Shown here in pieces: positions 34,958-44,423 of a DNA stretch of 64,000 nucleotides; position 1 is the stretch's first letter, and the number at the start of each line of letters is the position of its first letter. Location: contig NZ_CAKZKL010000028.1 of assembly GCF_937123735.1 (NCBI RefSeq), positions 1 through 64,000 of the forward strand, written 5' to 3'. Source of the DNA: an uncultured Lentibacter sp. Its GTDB lineage: Bacteria > Pseudomonadota > Alphaproteobacteria > Rhodobacterales > Rhodobacteraceae. The translations under genes and the position numbers were made by a program. The notes under the pieces are model-generated. The model was not told where the DNA came from, searched no databases, and saw only the letters and a program-made list of their open reading frames with translations.

Positions 34958-37126
34958 TTAGCCGCCGGAAGCGCGCTTTTCGGGGCGGTAGGCGATCTGC
35001 TCGGAGGCTTCAAACTGCCCACCGCCGAGCTTTCGGATTTTGCCGGCGCGCAACAGCTGTCCGAAGGAGCGCAAACGGTCTTCGCGCGAGGTTGCGGCAT
35101 GGTCGGTGCCTTGCAGTTTGGACATCAGCTGCGGGCGCGAAAAGGCGTCTTGACCCTCGATAAAGGCCATGTAGGAGGCCGCCGCTTCCAACACCTCGCC
35201 CAGATTTTGCGCACCGACTGTTTCGATATAGTCGTTGAAATCGGTGGTATCTGCGCGCTGTGCAGCCTCGGCTTGCGGCGCGGGAACGCGCACCCGGCGC
35301 GGGCGCACCGGCTCTTGGGTTTTGGGGGTGTCCACGCGCTGCTCGGCCACCAGCTTGAGCGGTGGCACGGGGCGGCCCTCGGCGCGGGCGTGCGGGCCTT
35401 GGCGCTGCGCGGGCCGGCGCGGGAGAACCGCGGTGTGCAGGTCATCGCGGTAAACTTCCGTGTCGCGCCCGTCGGCCCCCAGCTCGCCACCAAGATCGCG
35501 CTCAGCTTCTGTGGCTTTGACAGCGGCCCGCAGATGGGCAATCGCATTGCGCCGGCCACGGCCTTCATCTTCGTCCAGCTTGCTGTTGGTTTCTTGCAGG
35601 ATACGGCCCATCTGATCATCACTGGCGGTTTCGGTGAGCCGCGCACTGCGAATGGCGCGCAGGCGGGTTGTGATCTGTGCTGTTTCTGCGTCATCCTCGG
35701 CATCGCTTGCGAAGAGATTGTCGTGGGCATCGTCTTCGCTATCGTCTTCGCTATCGTCCTCGTTCTCCTGCTCGGCAAGCGTGGTGGAGGTGTCTTCTGC
35801 CTCGCTGGGCTGGGGGGCGGCGCTGTCGTCTTGCGCTTTGCGCGCCAGCTCGGCCTCAACCTCGGCCAGTTCGCGCATGAGGTCGTCCTCCTCTTCCTGG
35901 GAGAGCGTCGAGGCGCGGGCCGCCGCGCTTGCTGCGGCCTGTGCGCCGCTGTCATCTTGCGGGCTGTCTGTGGCGGGGGGCTCCTCGCTCAGGCGGCCCG
36001 CGGCGAGGGCGGCCTCGTAATCGGATTTCTTGACTTTGATCACCCGTGCGCGCGCTGGCGGCGCAGCCGTTTCAGGGGCCGGCGTGGCGGGCTCTTCGGC
36101 GCTGAGCCTGTCCAGCAGGGCGCTGATGTCTTCTTCTGCGTCGGTGTCTTCGTCAAACAGGGTTTCGGAGGTGGTTTCGCTGTGCTCAGGCCCGGCCACG
36201 GGCGCAGGGGCGTTGAGAGCCTCGGTGTCGCGTGTCTCGGTGGCAGCTGTCTCGGTGGTATCATCCGCCTCAAGCGCGGCGGCGATATCGCTTTGGGCCC
36301 GGGCGAGAAAGGCTTCTGCGGGCTCGGAGTCTTGCGCCGCTGCGGGCTCTTCGGCGTGTTGGTCTTCGGAGTAGGTGTTTTCGGCTTCGTGTTTGGCAAC
36401 GACATCGCGAATGCGTTGCAGCTTGGAGGCCACGCTATCTGCGGGGCTATCTGCGGGGCTGACAGTTCTGCTATCTGTGGGGGCCAGCGTATCCGCCGGG
36501 GCGGGTTGCTCTTGCGCGGCGCGGCTTTCGGCCACGAGGGCCGAGAGGCCGGCAACCGGCTCTGGCGCGCTGGGCGTTTCACGGCTCTGTGCGGCATGTT
36601 TGCGAATGGCAACCGGCGTGGGGCGCGGCGCAGGGGGGATTTCGGCCAAAGGCGCGCTTGGCGGTTCTGACGCGGGATCGGGGCTGGCCTCGGGGCTGGC
36701 ATGGGGCAGGCTTTCAGCCTGTGGTGCGCTGTCAGCGTGCGGCACGTTGTCTGCTTGAGGCGTGCTGTCAGACTGAGGCGCGCTGTCAGACTGAGGCGCG
36801 CGCGCGGCGGTGTCGGGCTCAGCAGGCGCAGGCAGCGCAGGGTCGGCCAGCGCAGGGTCGGCTTCAGGCTGTGGCTCGGCGCGCAAGACGAAGGTGTTTT
36901 CGTCGCGATGGGCCGCCACGCGGCGCGAAATTTCGCGCTCGGCGATCCGTGCGAGCATCTCGGCATCCGGGCTGGGGGGCTCTGCGCCAAAATAGCGGTC
37001 ATCGGCGGCAAGATCGCGGAAATACTCGGCGATGGCCTTCATTGTGCCGAACGAATCGTCAAACCCCTCCAGTGTGCAGGAGAATGTGCCATAGGAGACT
37101 GTGAGGATCTTGTTCGTGTTAACCAT
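34958..37126 (-). CDS. Long acidic, largely disordered protein with conserved ends
   Basis: 722 residues. The N-terminal ~75 residues (VNTNKILTVSYGTFSCTLEGFDD, MKAIAEYFRDLAADDRYFGAEPP) and the C-terminal ~100 residues (FNDYIETVGAQNLGEVLEAAASYMAFIEGQDAFSRPQLMSKL, then SREDRLRSFGQLLRAGKIRKL) look folded. Between them lie about 500 residues rich in Ala, Pro, Glu, Asp and Ser, with repeats such as APQSDS and EDDSEDDSED, predicted disordered. I recall similar proteins in Rhodobacterales but no proven function. Short 12- and 18-base tandem DNA repeats underlie the linker. ATG 37126 is chosen; a GTG at 37141 has no ribosome site. Confidence 0.75.
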   Translation of the reverse strand: MVNTNKILTVSYGTFSCTLEGFDDSFGTMKAIAEYFRDLAADDRYFGAEPPSPDAEMLARIAEREISRRVAAHRDENTFVLRAEPQPEADPALADPALPAPAEPDTAARAPQSDSAPQSDSTPQADNVPHADSAPQAESLPHASPEASPDPASEPPSAPLAEIPPAPRPTPVAIRKHAAQSRETPSAPEPVAGLSALVAESRAAQEQPAPADTLAPTDSRTVSPADSPADSVASKLQRIRDVVAKHEAENTYSEDQHAEEPAAAQDSEPAEAFLARAQSDIAAALEADDTTETAATETRDTEALNAPAPVAGPEHSETTSETLFDEDTDAEEDISALLDRLSAEEPATPAPETAAPPARARVIKVKKSDYEAALAAGRLSEEPPATDSPQDDSGAQAAASAAARASTLSQEEEDDLMRELAEVEAELARKAQDDSAAPQPSEAEDTSTTLAEQENEDDSEDDSEDDAHDNLFASDAEDDAETAQITTRLRAIRSARLTETASDDQMGRILQETNSKLDEDEGRGRRNAIAHLRAAVKATEAERDLGGELGADGRDTEVYRDDLHTAVLPRRPAQRQGPHARAEGRPVPPLKLVAEQRVDTPKTQEPVRPRRVRVPAPQAEAAQRADTTDFNDYIETVGAQNLGEVLEAAASYMAFIEGQDAFSRPQLMSKLQGTDHAATSREDRLRSFGQLLRAGKIRKLGGGQFEASEQIAYRPEKRASGG

Positions 37127-37266
37127 GTTCTTGCTCGCCACATAATTCTATAATTGCCATAGTTAATGACAGCGCACAGCGTCGAAAGCGGACCGATTCT
37201 AAGGGTTTTAGCGTATCATTTCGTGGCGAGAATGTGTTCTGTTTCCTAAGAAAGAATGAAAACGGC

Positions 37267-37983
37267 ATGATTTCTCCGATTGTTCACGATACGAGCCCCG
37301 TTTTGTTGGTCGGAGGGGGCAAACACCGCAAATCGGCGCTCACGCAGCTGTGCGGGTTGCTGGGGGCTCCGGGGAAAGGTGCTTGCGCGCAGCTCGTGGC
37401 GGCAGACAGCGGCGCTGATTTTCTGCTGCGCCGGGGGTTGGTTCCGGACTGGGTGATTGGCGATCTGGATTCAATTTCCGCAGCGGCATTAACCAAGCTT
37501 AGCGCCGCGCGGATTCATAAAGTTAACGAACAGGAGAGCACGGATTTCGAGAAATGCCTGTCGCGTATCGCCGCGCCGCTGGTGCTTGGGGCAGGGTTTC
37601 TTGGCGGGCGGCTCGATCATACGCTGGCGGCCTTCCACACGCTGGCGGCTTTGGCCGAGCGGCGCTGCATTCTGATTGGCGCGCGCGACATTGTTTTTCT
37701 TGCGCCCCCCGAGATCACCCTTGCCCTTGCGCCGGGCACGCGGGTTTCGCTGTTTCCGCTGGGGCCGGTGCAAGCCACAGCCCGCGGGCTGCGCTGGCCG
37801 GTGGAGGCGCTTGATTTTGACCCGTTGCAGCAGATCGGCACATCAAACAGCGCCCTTGGGCCGGTGACGCTCAGCTGTGCGGCGGCGCGGCTGTTGGTTA
37901 TTCTGCCGCGGTCCGCATTGGGGCCGGCTCTTGCGGGGTTTTCAGGCTGCGCCGCCGGCTGGCCTCCTCAAACAGCATTGTGA
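37267..37983 (+). CDS. thiN: Thiamine diphosphokinase
   Basis: 238 residues. It transfers pyrophosphate from ATP to thiamine, making the cofactor thiamine diphosphate. The family motif is in PDWVIGDLDSIS (about 72-83), with AADSGADFLLRRG before it and GGRLDHTLAAFHTL in the middle, then the C-terminal beta domain (GLRWPVEALDFDPL, GTSNSALGPVTL). ATG 37267 is the likely start; a GTG at 37234 extends it with no homology. The last 86 bases overlap the convergent EamA gene, unusual in length. Confidence 0.88.
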   Translation: MISPIVHDTSPVLLVGGGKHRKSALTQLCGLLGAPGKGACAQLVAADSGADFLLRRGLVPDWVIGDLDSISAAALTKLSAARIHKVNEQESTDFEKCLSRIAAPLVLGAGFLGGRLDHTLAAFHTLAALAERRCILIGARDIVFLAPPEITLALAPGTRVSLFPLGPVQATARGLRWPVEALDFDPLQQIGTSNSALGPVTLSCAAARLLVILPRSALGPALAGFSGCAAGWPPQTAL

Positions 37984-38839
37984 ACAGCCCTGCGGCGATG
38001 GTGAGCGCCATGCCAAATGCGGCCAGCGCGTTGGGCAGTTCGGAGAACACCACCAGGCCGATGAGGGCTGCGAAGGGAATTTCGATATATTGGATCGGGC
38101 TGACGGTGGCCGAGGGCGCATAGCGCAGCGACCACGTCATCAAAAGGTGCGCGAGTGTGCCCAAGGCGCCAATCGCCAGCATCAGGCTCCATTCGCGCGG
38201 GCTTGGCAAGGTCCATGTCAGCTCCCCCAGCCCGAGGCGCGAGCCCAGCGCCAACAGGGGCAGCAGCAGCGCCGTTGCGATCAGCCCGGAGACAAATTGC
38301 AGCCCGATGGGATCTGTTTCTTGCGCGATGTGACGGGTGATCAGCATAAAGCCGCAAAACAGCAGCGCCACGCAGAGCGGCAGAACCGCAACCCAGCCAA
38401 CCTCGGCGAAGCTGGGTTGGATCACCAGCAGGGTGCCTGCGAACCCGACGAGACAGGCGCTCAGGCGGGCGGGCCCGACTTTTTCATGCAGGACAAGGTG
38501 GCCCAGAAGCAGGTTGAGCAGCGGCAGCACAAACACAATGGCGATGGCATCGGCCAGCGGCATGTGGCGCAGGGCGGTGAACATCAGCCCGATTCCGGCC
38601 ATATGCAAGAGGGTGCGCAACAGGCAAAGCCACAGAGCGCGGGGCGAGAGCCGCCAGGGCCTGAGAGACAACAGAATGAAGGGCGCGAGCAGCAAAACCT
38701 GCACCCCAAAGCGCACCAGAAGCATGGGGCCGAGCGCCACGCTTTGGCCTATGAGCTTTGCAACAGCATCTCCCAAGGGGGCGACGATACAAAAACCGAG
38801 CATCAACAGGATGCCAAAAAGGGGTTTGTCCACCAACAT
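37898..38839 (-). CDS. EamA/DMT-family transporter (paralogue A)
   Basis: 313 residues with ten predicted membrane helices in two EamA repeats. The motif LVRFGVQVLLLAPF near helix 2, MPLADAIAIVFVLPLL in helix 4 and AATVSPIQYIEIPFAALIGLVVFSE in the second half are typical. These carriers export or import amino acids or other metabolites; the substrate cannot be told. The neighbouring gene at 38.9 kb is a clear paralogue in the same direction. Its 3' end overlaps thiN by 86 bases. Confidence 0.88.
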   Translation of the reverse strand: MLVDKPLFGILLMLGFCIVAPLGDAVAKLIGQSVALGPMLLVRFGVQVLLLAPFILLSLRPWRLSPRALWLCLLRTLLHMAGIGLMFTALRHMPLADAIAIVFVLPLLNLLLGHLVLHEKVGPARLSACLVGFAGTLLVIQPSFAEVGWVAVLPLCVALLFCGFMLITRHIAQETDPIGLQFVSGLIATALLLPLLALGSRLGLGELTWTLPSPREWSLMLAIGALGTLAHLLMTWSLRYAPSATVSPIQYIEIPFAALIGLVVFSELPNALAAFGMALTIAAGLFTMLFEEASRRRSLKTPQEPAPMRTAAE

Positions 38840-38906
38840 AGCGCAACGCTAGACCGGCTCAGGGGACGTGGCAACCTAAAGTTGTGCTTTGGCGACGCAG
38901 AGCGGA

Positions 38907-39830
38907 TTATGGCGTATGGGGCACATCGGTGGTGCGCGCCAGCAGCTGTTCGGCGCGGCGCTCGCGCGCAAACACATAAAGGCCCGCGCCGACAATGATT
39001 GTGATGCCCAGAAAGGTGAGCCGGTCGGGCATATCGGCAAAGAAAAAATAGCCCAGCGCCGTGGCGGCCACGATTTCAAGGTATTGCAGCGGCGCGATGG
39101 TGGTTGCAGGGGCAAATTTGAGCGCAAGGCTGATGAAGAGGTGCGACACCGTCGAGACAATGCCCACGCCCAGCAGCATGAGGATCGCAACGCCCTGGGG
39201 CATTGCCGGATCAAGCGCGGGGTGGCCTGTGCCGTCAAAGGCAAAGAGCAGCGGCAGAATGAGCAGGCAGGCGGCGAGGGCGGTGTAGGCTTGCAGCGTG
39301 ATCGGGTGCATCTTGTGGGCCATAGAGCGGGTCATCACCATGTAAAGCGCAAAGCAGAGCGCCGTGCCGAGCGGGAAGAGCGCCACCAGCCCAAGCTCAG
39401 AAAAGCTCGGCTGGATCACCAGAAGCGCGCCGCCAAAGCCCACGGCGCAGGCAAGGATACGGCGTGCGCCCACCGCCTCGCCCAGAAACACCCCGCCCAG
39501 CAGCGTGAGGATAAAGGGCTCCACAAAGAAGATCGCTATGGCATTGGCCAGAGGCATTTCGCGCACGGCGGCAAAGAAGAGGCCGGTGGCCGCCAGGATG
39601 AGAAAACCGCGCATGAGGTGCAGGCCCAGCTCGCCGCGTGTGGGCCAATGGGCGATACCCAAAAAGAGCGCCACGGGCAAAAGCAGCAGACCCTGAATGC
39701 CAAAGCGGAACCCGAGGATTTCCATCACGGGGATATAGGCGGGGGTGGCCTTGGCGAAAGCGTCCATCACCGGGGCGATGAGCGCGAAGGCGACCATGAA
39801 GGCAATGCCAAGGGTGGTGCGGTCTTGCAT
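38907..39830 (-). CDS. EamA/DMT-family transporter (paralogue B)
   Basis: 307 residues, ten helices, two EamA domains: EILGFRFGIQGLLLLPVALF, MPLANAIAIFFVEPFILTLLGGVFLGE and TTIAPLQYLEIVAATALGYFFFADMP. Segments such as MPLA(N/D)AIAI and ALLVIQPSF match the downstream transporter residue for residue, which points to tandem duplication followed by divergence. AAGG is 6-9 bases before ATG 39830. Substrate unknown. It is 67 bases from its paralogue and could be its operon partner. Confidence 0.88.
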   Translation of the reverse strand: MQDRTTLGIAFMVAFALIAPVMDAFAKATPAYIPVMEILGFRFGIQGLLLLPVALFLGIAHWPTRGELGLHLMRGFLILAATGLFFAAVREMPLANAIAIFFVEPFILTLLGGVFLGEAVGARRILACAVGFGGALLVIQPSFSELGLVALFPLGTALCFALYMVMTRSMAHKMHPITLQAYTALAACLLILPLLFAFDGTGHPALDPAMPQGVAILMLLGVGIVSTVSHLFISLALKFAPATTIAPLQYLEIVAATALGYFFFADMPDRLTFLGITIIVGAGLYVFARERRAEQLLARTTDVPHTP

Positions 39831-39922
39831 GGGGGGCCTTTGTGTTTTTCGCCCAAGCCTAGCCCGCTGCGCACCGGGGTCTGGCCCAAAAGCGACCTCG
39901 GCGCGCTCTGGCCAGCCGTTGC

Positions 39923-41299
39923 CTAGCAGTTGGGCACGTTGACGGCGAGGCCGCCCAGAGAGGTTTCTTTATACTTCTCGCTCATATCAAGCCCCGTCTG
40001 GCGCATGGTCTCGATGCAGGCATCGAGCGGCACAAGGTGTGTGCCATCGCCGCGCAGCGCCAGAGAAGCGGCAGACACTGCCTTGATCGCGCCCAGCCCG
40101 TTGCGCTCGATACAGGGGACTTGCACAAGGCCTTTGACGGGGTCGCAGGTCATGCCCAAGTGATGTTCCAGTGCAATCTCCGCTGCGTTCTCGACCTGCT
40201 CGGGCGTGCCGCCCATAACGGCGCAAAGCCCGGCGGCGGCCATGGCGGCGGCAGAGCCGACCTCGGCCTGACAGCCCGCCTCGGCGCCCGAGATGGAGGC
40301 GTTGAACTTCACCAAGCCACCGATGGCGGCGGCGGTGAGCAGGAAATCCTCAACCTTGTTTTCGGTGGCCCCCGGCACATGGTCGAGCCAGTAGCGGATG
40401 ACAGCGGGCATAACCCCTGCCGCGCCATTGGTGGGCGCGGTGACGACTTGCCCGCCGGCGGCGTTCTCCTCGTTGACGGCCATGGCGTAGGTGCTCATCC
40501 AGTCATTTATGGTGTGTGGCGCGCGCTGGTTCATGCCGCGCTCGGCCACCAGAGCATCGTGAATGCCTTTGGCGCGGCGCTTCACAAAGAGGCCGCCGGG
40601 CAGCTCGCCCTCTGTTTCAAGGCCACGGTTGATACAATCGTTCATCACCTGCCAGATGCGGGCCGTACCTGTGCGCAGGGTGTCATGGCCGCCACGGGCG
40701 ATTTCGTTGGCGCGCTTCATCTCGGCGATGGTTTTGCCCGATGTCTTGGCCATTGCCAGCATTTCGGCGGCGGATTTGAACGGGTAGGGGATGGGCGGAC
40801 CGTCATCATCGGTGGCCTTGCCCTGGGCGTGTTCCTCGGCGGTGAGCACGAAACCGCCGCCGATGGAATAATAGGTCTCGCTCAGGATCACATCGCCCTG
40901 CGCATCGGTGGCGTGAAGCACCATGCCGTTGGCGTGGCCGGGCAGGGCGGGGCCGTAATCAAAGATCAGGTCATCCTTGGGCGAGAACTTGAGCGTGGGC
41001 AAGCCCGCAGGCGTGATGCTGTGGCTTGCGCGGATGGCCGCAAGCGTGGCCTCGGCTGACTCGTGGTCGTAGGTTTCGGGCACAAAGCCTGCGAGGCCCA
41101 GAATGGTCGCGCGGTCTGTGGCGTGGCCCACGCCTGTGAAGGCGAGCGAGCCGTGCAGGCTGCCCTTGAGCCCGGCAAACTCAAAGGGCGAGGCGCGCAT
41201 GAGGTCCAAGAACCGCGCGGCGGCAACCATCGGCCCCATCGTATGGGACGAGGAGGGGCCAATGCCCACTTTGAACATTTCAAAAACAGAGAGAAACAT
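39923..41299 (-). CDS. sdaA: L-serine ammonia-lyase (serine dehydratase)
   Basis: 458 residues, the single-chain iron-sulfur type. It converts L-serine to pyruvate and ammonia. The N-terminal beta domain begins [23 protein letters not shown]; the C-terminal catalytic domain carries cluster cysteines in [34 protein letters not shown] 41299 shares one base with the GST stop (TGATG), so translation is coupled; the long upstream frame lies inside the GST gene. Serine is linked to glycine, so it complements the gcv genes at 9.6 kb. Confidence 0.95.
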   Translation of the reverse strand: MFLSVFEMFKVGIGPSSSHTMGPMVAAARFLDLMRASPFEFAGLKGSLHGSLAFTGVGHATDRATILGLAGFVPETYDHESAEATLAAIRASHSITPAGLPTLKFSPKDDLIFDYGPALPGHANGMVLHATDAQGDVILSETYYSIGGGFVLTAEEHAQGKATDDDGPPIPYPFKSAAEMLAMAKTSGKTIAEMKRANEIARGGHDTLRTGTARIWQVMNDCINRGLETEGELPGGLFVKRRAKGIHDALVAERGMNQRAPHTINDWMSTYAMAVNEENAAGGQVVTAPTNGAAGVMPAVIRYWLDHVPGATENKVEDFLLTAAAIGGLVKFNASISGAEAGCQAEVGSAAAMAAAGLCAVMGGTPEQVENAAEIALEHHLGMTCDPVKGLVQVPCIERNGLGAIKAVSAASLALRGDGTHLVPLDACIETMRQTGLDMSEKYKETSLGGLAVNVPNC

Positions 41300-41997
41300 C
41301 AGGTGGCCGATCCTTCTGGTGGGGTGGCATATGTTGGCTGTGTGAAAGGCGTAGGGCCGAGGCCCTCGGCCTTGATAGCGGCTTGCACGCTGGCGCGGCA
41401 CTCGACTTGAGACGCTAATCTATACAAATGCGGCGTGTCAGAGAGCGAAAACCAGCGCGCGCCCTCTTTGGGGTAGAGCGCGAGCCAACGCAGGAGCGTG
41501 GTAAGGTAGAGATCGAGCACGCTTGGCTCCGGAGCGGCAAGCCAGGGGTGGCCCGCGCTGGCCAGCCTGTTGAGCTTTTGCAGATGGGCCGCGAGGCTCT
41601 TTTGCAGCCCCGCGCGCAGGGCAGCTTGGTGGGCCGCGTCATCGCCGATGTATTTTTGGGGGTAAAACAACATGCGCATTTCGGCGTGAACCGTGTTGGA
41701 GAGAAAGAACAGCCATTTGAGAAAATCCCCGCGCGCCGCTGTGTCTGGCCCGGGGGCCAGAGCGCCGTGGGTGTCGGCAAGCCAGAGCAGAATTGCGCCT
41801 GTCTCAAACAGGGTCGCTTGCGGAGTTTCCAGCGTGGGGATGAGGCCGTTGGGGTTGAGCCGCAGATAGGCAGCGCTTTGCTGGGCGTCTTCTACGCGGT
41901 TGACCAGCTGGGTTTCGTAAGGCGCGCCCAGTTCTTCCAGCGCGAGGCGGATGATGAGCGAGGCGTTGTCGGGGGCGTAGTGCAGGCGGTATGTCAT
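41299..41997 (-). CDS. Glutathione S-transferase family protein
   Basis: 232 residues. The N-terminal thioredoxin-like domain (MTYRLHYAPDNASLIIRLALEELGAPYE, NPNGLIPTLETPQATLFETGAILLWLAD) has the cis-proline and the glutathione-binding (E)TGAI motif; the C-terminal domain is helical. The Ser/Tyr of the first loop (NAS) is the probable thiol-activating residue. It heads an operon with sdaA (stop and start share a base). The pairing of a GST with serine dehydratase has no obvious explanation. Substrate unknown. Confidence 0.88.
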   Translation of the reverse strand: MTYRLHYAPDNASLIIRLALEELGAPYETQLVNRVEDAQQSAAYLRLNPNGLIPTLETPQATLFETGAILLWLADTHGALAPGPDTAARGDFLKWLFFLSNTVHAEMRMLFYPQKYIGDDAAHQAALRAGLQKSLAAHLQKLNRLASAGHPWLAAPEPSVLDLYLTTLLRWLALYPKEGARWFSLSDTPHLYRLASQVECRASVQAAIKAEGLGPTPFTQPTYATPPEGSAT

Positions 41998-42173
41998 CAG
42001 GCAAGTTTAAGGCCCCTCGAACCGCCCGCAGCAGACAAATACGACATTTGGGCAGGCGGGCGCGCAAAATTGTAATTTTGCGGTCTGTTTTCTTGCAAGA
42101 AAACAGGTGCGCCCTCTCGCGCCTTGGGTGGAAGTTTCCTATAAGTGCAAAGCGGGTAACGAATGAGGCTGCC

Positions 42174-42962
42174 ATGGGCGGAGAACTTTCACCGATTGAC
42201 AAGGCGAAATTTGTGGCCGCCAAGCGGGCGGCCGAGTTTGTGGAGCATGGAATGCGTGTCGGGCTGGGCACCGGCAGCACGGCGGCCTGGCTTGTGCGCT
42301 GTCTTGGCGAAATGGTGCGCGAGGACGGGTTGAAAATCAAAGGCGTGCCGACAAGCGCGCGCACCGCCGAACTGGCGCGCGATGTGGGGATAGAGGTGAT
42401 CAGCCTTGACGAGGCCCGCTGGCTGGATCTGACGATTGACGGGGCCGACGAGTTTGACGGCGAGCTCAATCTCATCAAGGGCGGCGGTGGTGCCCTGCTG
42501 CAAGAGAAGATCGTTGCGACAGCCAGCGACCAGATGATTGTGATTGCCGATGTGGGCAAAGAGGTTGAGCGGCTGGGCGCCTTTGCCCTGCCTGTCGAGG
42601 TGATCCCTTTTGGCTGGCAAACCACCAAGGCGCTGATCGAGGAAACCTTGGTGAGCATGGATGTGCTCGGGCGCAGCACGAGCCTGCGGATGAATGGAGA
42701 TGTGCCGTATATCACCGATGAGGGCAATCATATCCTGGATTTGCACCTCGGCCGGATCGGCAACAGCCGCCAGATGGCGCTGATGATGAACCAGATACCG
42801 GGGGTCGTTGAAAACGGGCTGTTTCTGGACATCTGCGACAAGGTTGTTGTCGGCTTTGGCGATGGCAAGGTTGAAATTCGCGACATCAATGCAGGCACGG
42901 TCGAGACCGACAGGCTCGATTTTCTGGAAGACGACAACCTTTTTACGGATTTGATGGATTAG
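42174..42962 (+). CDS. rpiA: Ribose-5-phosphate isomerase A
   Basis: 262 residues. It interconverts ribose-5-phosphate and ribulose-5-phosphate. Motifs LGTGSTAAWLVRCLGE, TIDGADEFDGELNLIKGGGGALLQEKIVA (with the catalytic Asp and Glu) and KEVERLGAFALPVEVIPFG are intact. ATG 42174 has GAGG 6 bases upstream; the long upstream frame runs antisense into the GST gene. It is followed after 9 bases by gor, then the hflKC genes, a common Rhodobacterales order. Confidence 0.96.
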   Translation: MGGELSPIDKAKFVAAKRAAEFVEHGMRVGLGTGSTAAWLVRCLGEMVREDGLKIKGVPTSARTAELARDVGIEVISLDEARWLDLTIDGADEFDGELNLIKGGGGALLQEKIVATASDQMIVIADVGKEVERLGAFALPVEVIPFGWQTTKALIEETLVSMDVLGRSTSLRMNGDVPYITDEGNHILDLHLGRIGNSRQMALMMNQIPGVVENGLFLDICDKVVVGFGDGKVEIRDINAGTVETDRLDFLEDDNLFTDLMD

Positions 42963-42971
42963 GAGCCGGAC

Positions 42972-44327
42972 ATGAGCTTTGATTACGATCTTTTTGTCAT
43001 TGGCGGCGGCTCGGGCGGTGTGCGCGCGGCGCGGGTTGCTGCGCAGGGCGGTGCCAAAGTGGCGCTGGCCGAGGAAGACCGCTATGGCGGCACTTGTGTG
43101 ATCCGTGGCTGTGTTCCCAAAAAGCTCATGGTTTTTGCCAGCGAATTTCCCGCAGCGATCGCCGATGCGCAGGCTTATGGCTGGGATGTGCGCGCCGGCG
43201 GCTTTGACTGGGGCGCGTTCAAGACCAAGCTGCACGCCGAGCTGGACCGGCTGGAAAATGTCTATCGTGGCATTTTGAAAAACAATGGTGTGACGAGCTA
43301 TGACGCGCGCGCCAAAGTGGTCGGGGCGCATGAGGTCGAGCTTGCCGATGGCACGCGCAAGAGCGCCAAGCATATCTTGCTCGCCATGGGGGGGCGGCCT
43401 GTGAAGCCCGATATGGCGGGGGCGGAGCACGCCATCACGTCAAACGAGATTTTTCACCTTGAAAAGCTGCCCAAGAACATCCTGATCCTTGGGGGCGGCT
43501 ATATCGCTTGCGAATTTGCCGGTATTCTCAACGGGCTTGGCGTTGAGGTGACGCAGTATTATCGCGGCGCGCAGATCCTGCGCGGCTTTGATGATGAGGC
43601 GCGCGGGCTGGTCTCTGAGGAGATGATCCAGAACGGTGTGAAGCTGCATCTGGGCACGAATATCTTCTCGATGCAGAAGGTGGCGGGCGGCATTGCCGTG
43701 AAGTCCACCAACGGGCAGGAGCAGGTCTTTGAACAGGTTATGTTTGCCACGGGGCGCGCGCCCAACACGCAGGACATGGGCCTTGAAGAGCTGGGCGTGC
43801 CCCTTGGCCGCAAGGGCGAGGTGCTGGTGGATGATTACAGCCAGACCAAGGTTCCCAGCATCTACGCCGTGGGCGATGTGACCGACCGCGTGAACCTCAC
43901 GCCGGTGGCGATCCGCGAGGGGATGGCTTTTGTGGAGACCGTCTTCAACGGCAAGCCCACAAAGCCGGATCATGCGCTGATCCCGACGGCCATTTTCACC
44001 CAGCCCGAGATGGGCACCGTGGGGCTGAGCGAAGAAGAGGCGCGCGAGATCGAGCCGATAGAGGTCTATTGCACCTCGTTCAAGCCCATGCAGCAGGCTT
44101 TCGCAGGGCGCAGTGACCGTGTCTTGATGAAACTGGTTGTGTCGCAGCAGAGCCGCCGGGTTCTGGGCTGCCATATTGTGGCGCCCGGAGCGGGGGAAAT
44201 GATCCAGCTGGCCGGAATCGCTGTAAAAATGGGAGCAACCAAAGAAGACTTCGACCGCACCGTTGCGGTGCATCCGACGATGAGCGAAGAGATAGTGACC
44301 ATGAAAGAGCCTGTGCGCCGCGGATGA
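42972..44327 (+). CDS. gor: Glutathione-disulfide reductase
   Basis: 451 residues, a flavoprotein that reduces glutathione disulfide with NADPH. The redox pair is C42/C47 in GGTCVIRGCVPKK, preceded by the FAD fingerprint VIGGGSGGVRAARVAA. The NADPH fold LILGGGYIACEFAGIL is followed by a YRG string that leaves the 2'-phosphate preference open, and the C-terminal HPTMSEEIVTM supplies the catalytic His-Glu pair. Nine bases separate it from rpiA. Downstream a weak hairpin (44333-44353) precedes hflK. Confidence 0.93.
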   Translation: MSFDYDLFVIGGGSGGVRAARVAAQGGAKVALAEEDRYGGTCVIRGCVPKKLMVFASEFPAAIADAQAYGWDVRAGGFDWGAFKTKLHAELDRLENVYRGILKNNGVTSYDARAKVVGAHEVELADGTRKSAKHILLAMGGRPVKPDMAGAEHAITSNEIFHLEKLPKNILILGGGYIACEFAGILNGLGVEVTQYYRGAQILRGFDDEARGLVSEEMIQNGVKLHLGTNIFSMQKVAGGIAVKSTNGQEQVFEQVMFATGRAPNTQDMGLEELGVPLGRKGEVLVDDYSQTKVPSIYAVGDVTDRVNLTPVAIREGMAFVETVFNGKPTKPDHALIPTAIFTQPEMGTVGLSEEEAREIEPIEVYCTSFKPMQQAFAGRSDRVLMKLVVSQQSRRVLGCHIVAPGAGEMIQLAGIAVKMGATKEDFDRTVAVHPTMSEEIVTMKEPVRRG

Positions 44328-44423
44328 GAGGGCAACCCTGAGAAAAAGGGTTGAAAATAGCTTGTTGGCGCACAAGTAAGGGGCAAGCGACGTAAAAGAC
44401 TTCAACAGAGAGGAAATCTGTCA

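Noticed and set aside
44333..44353. Hairpin CAACCCT/AGGGTTG as a terminator after gor
   Set aside because: The stem is short and there is no T-run on the plus strand.
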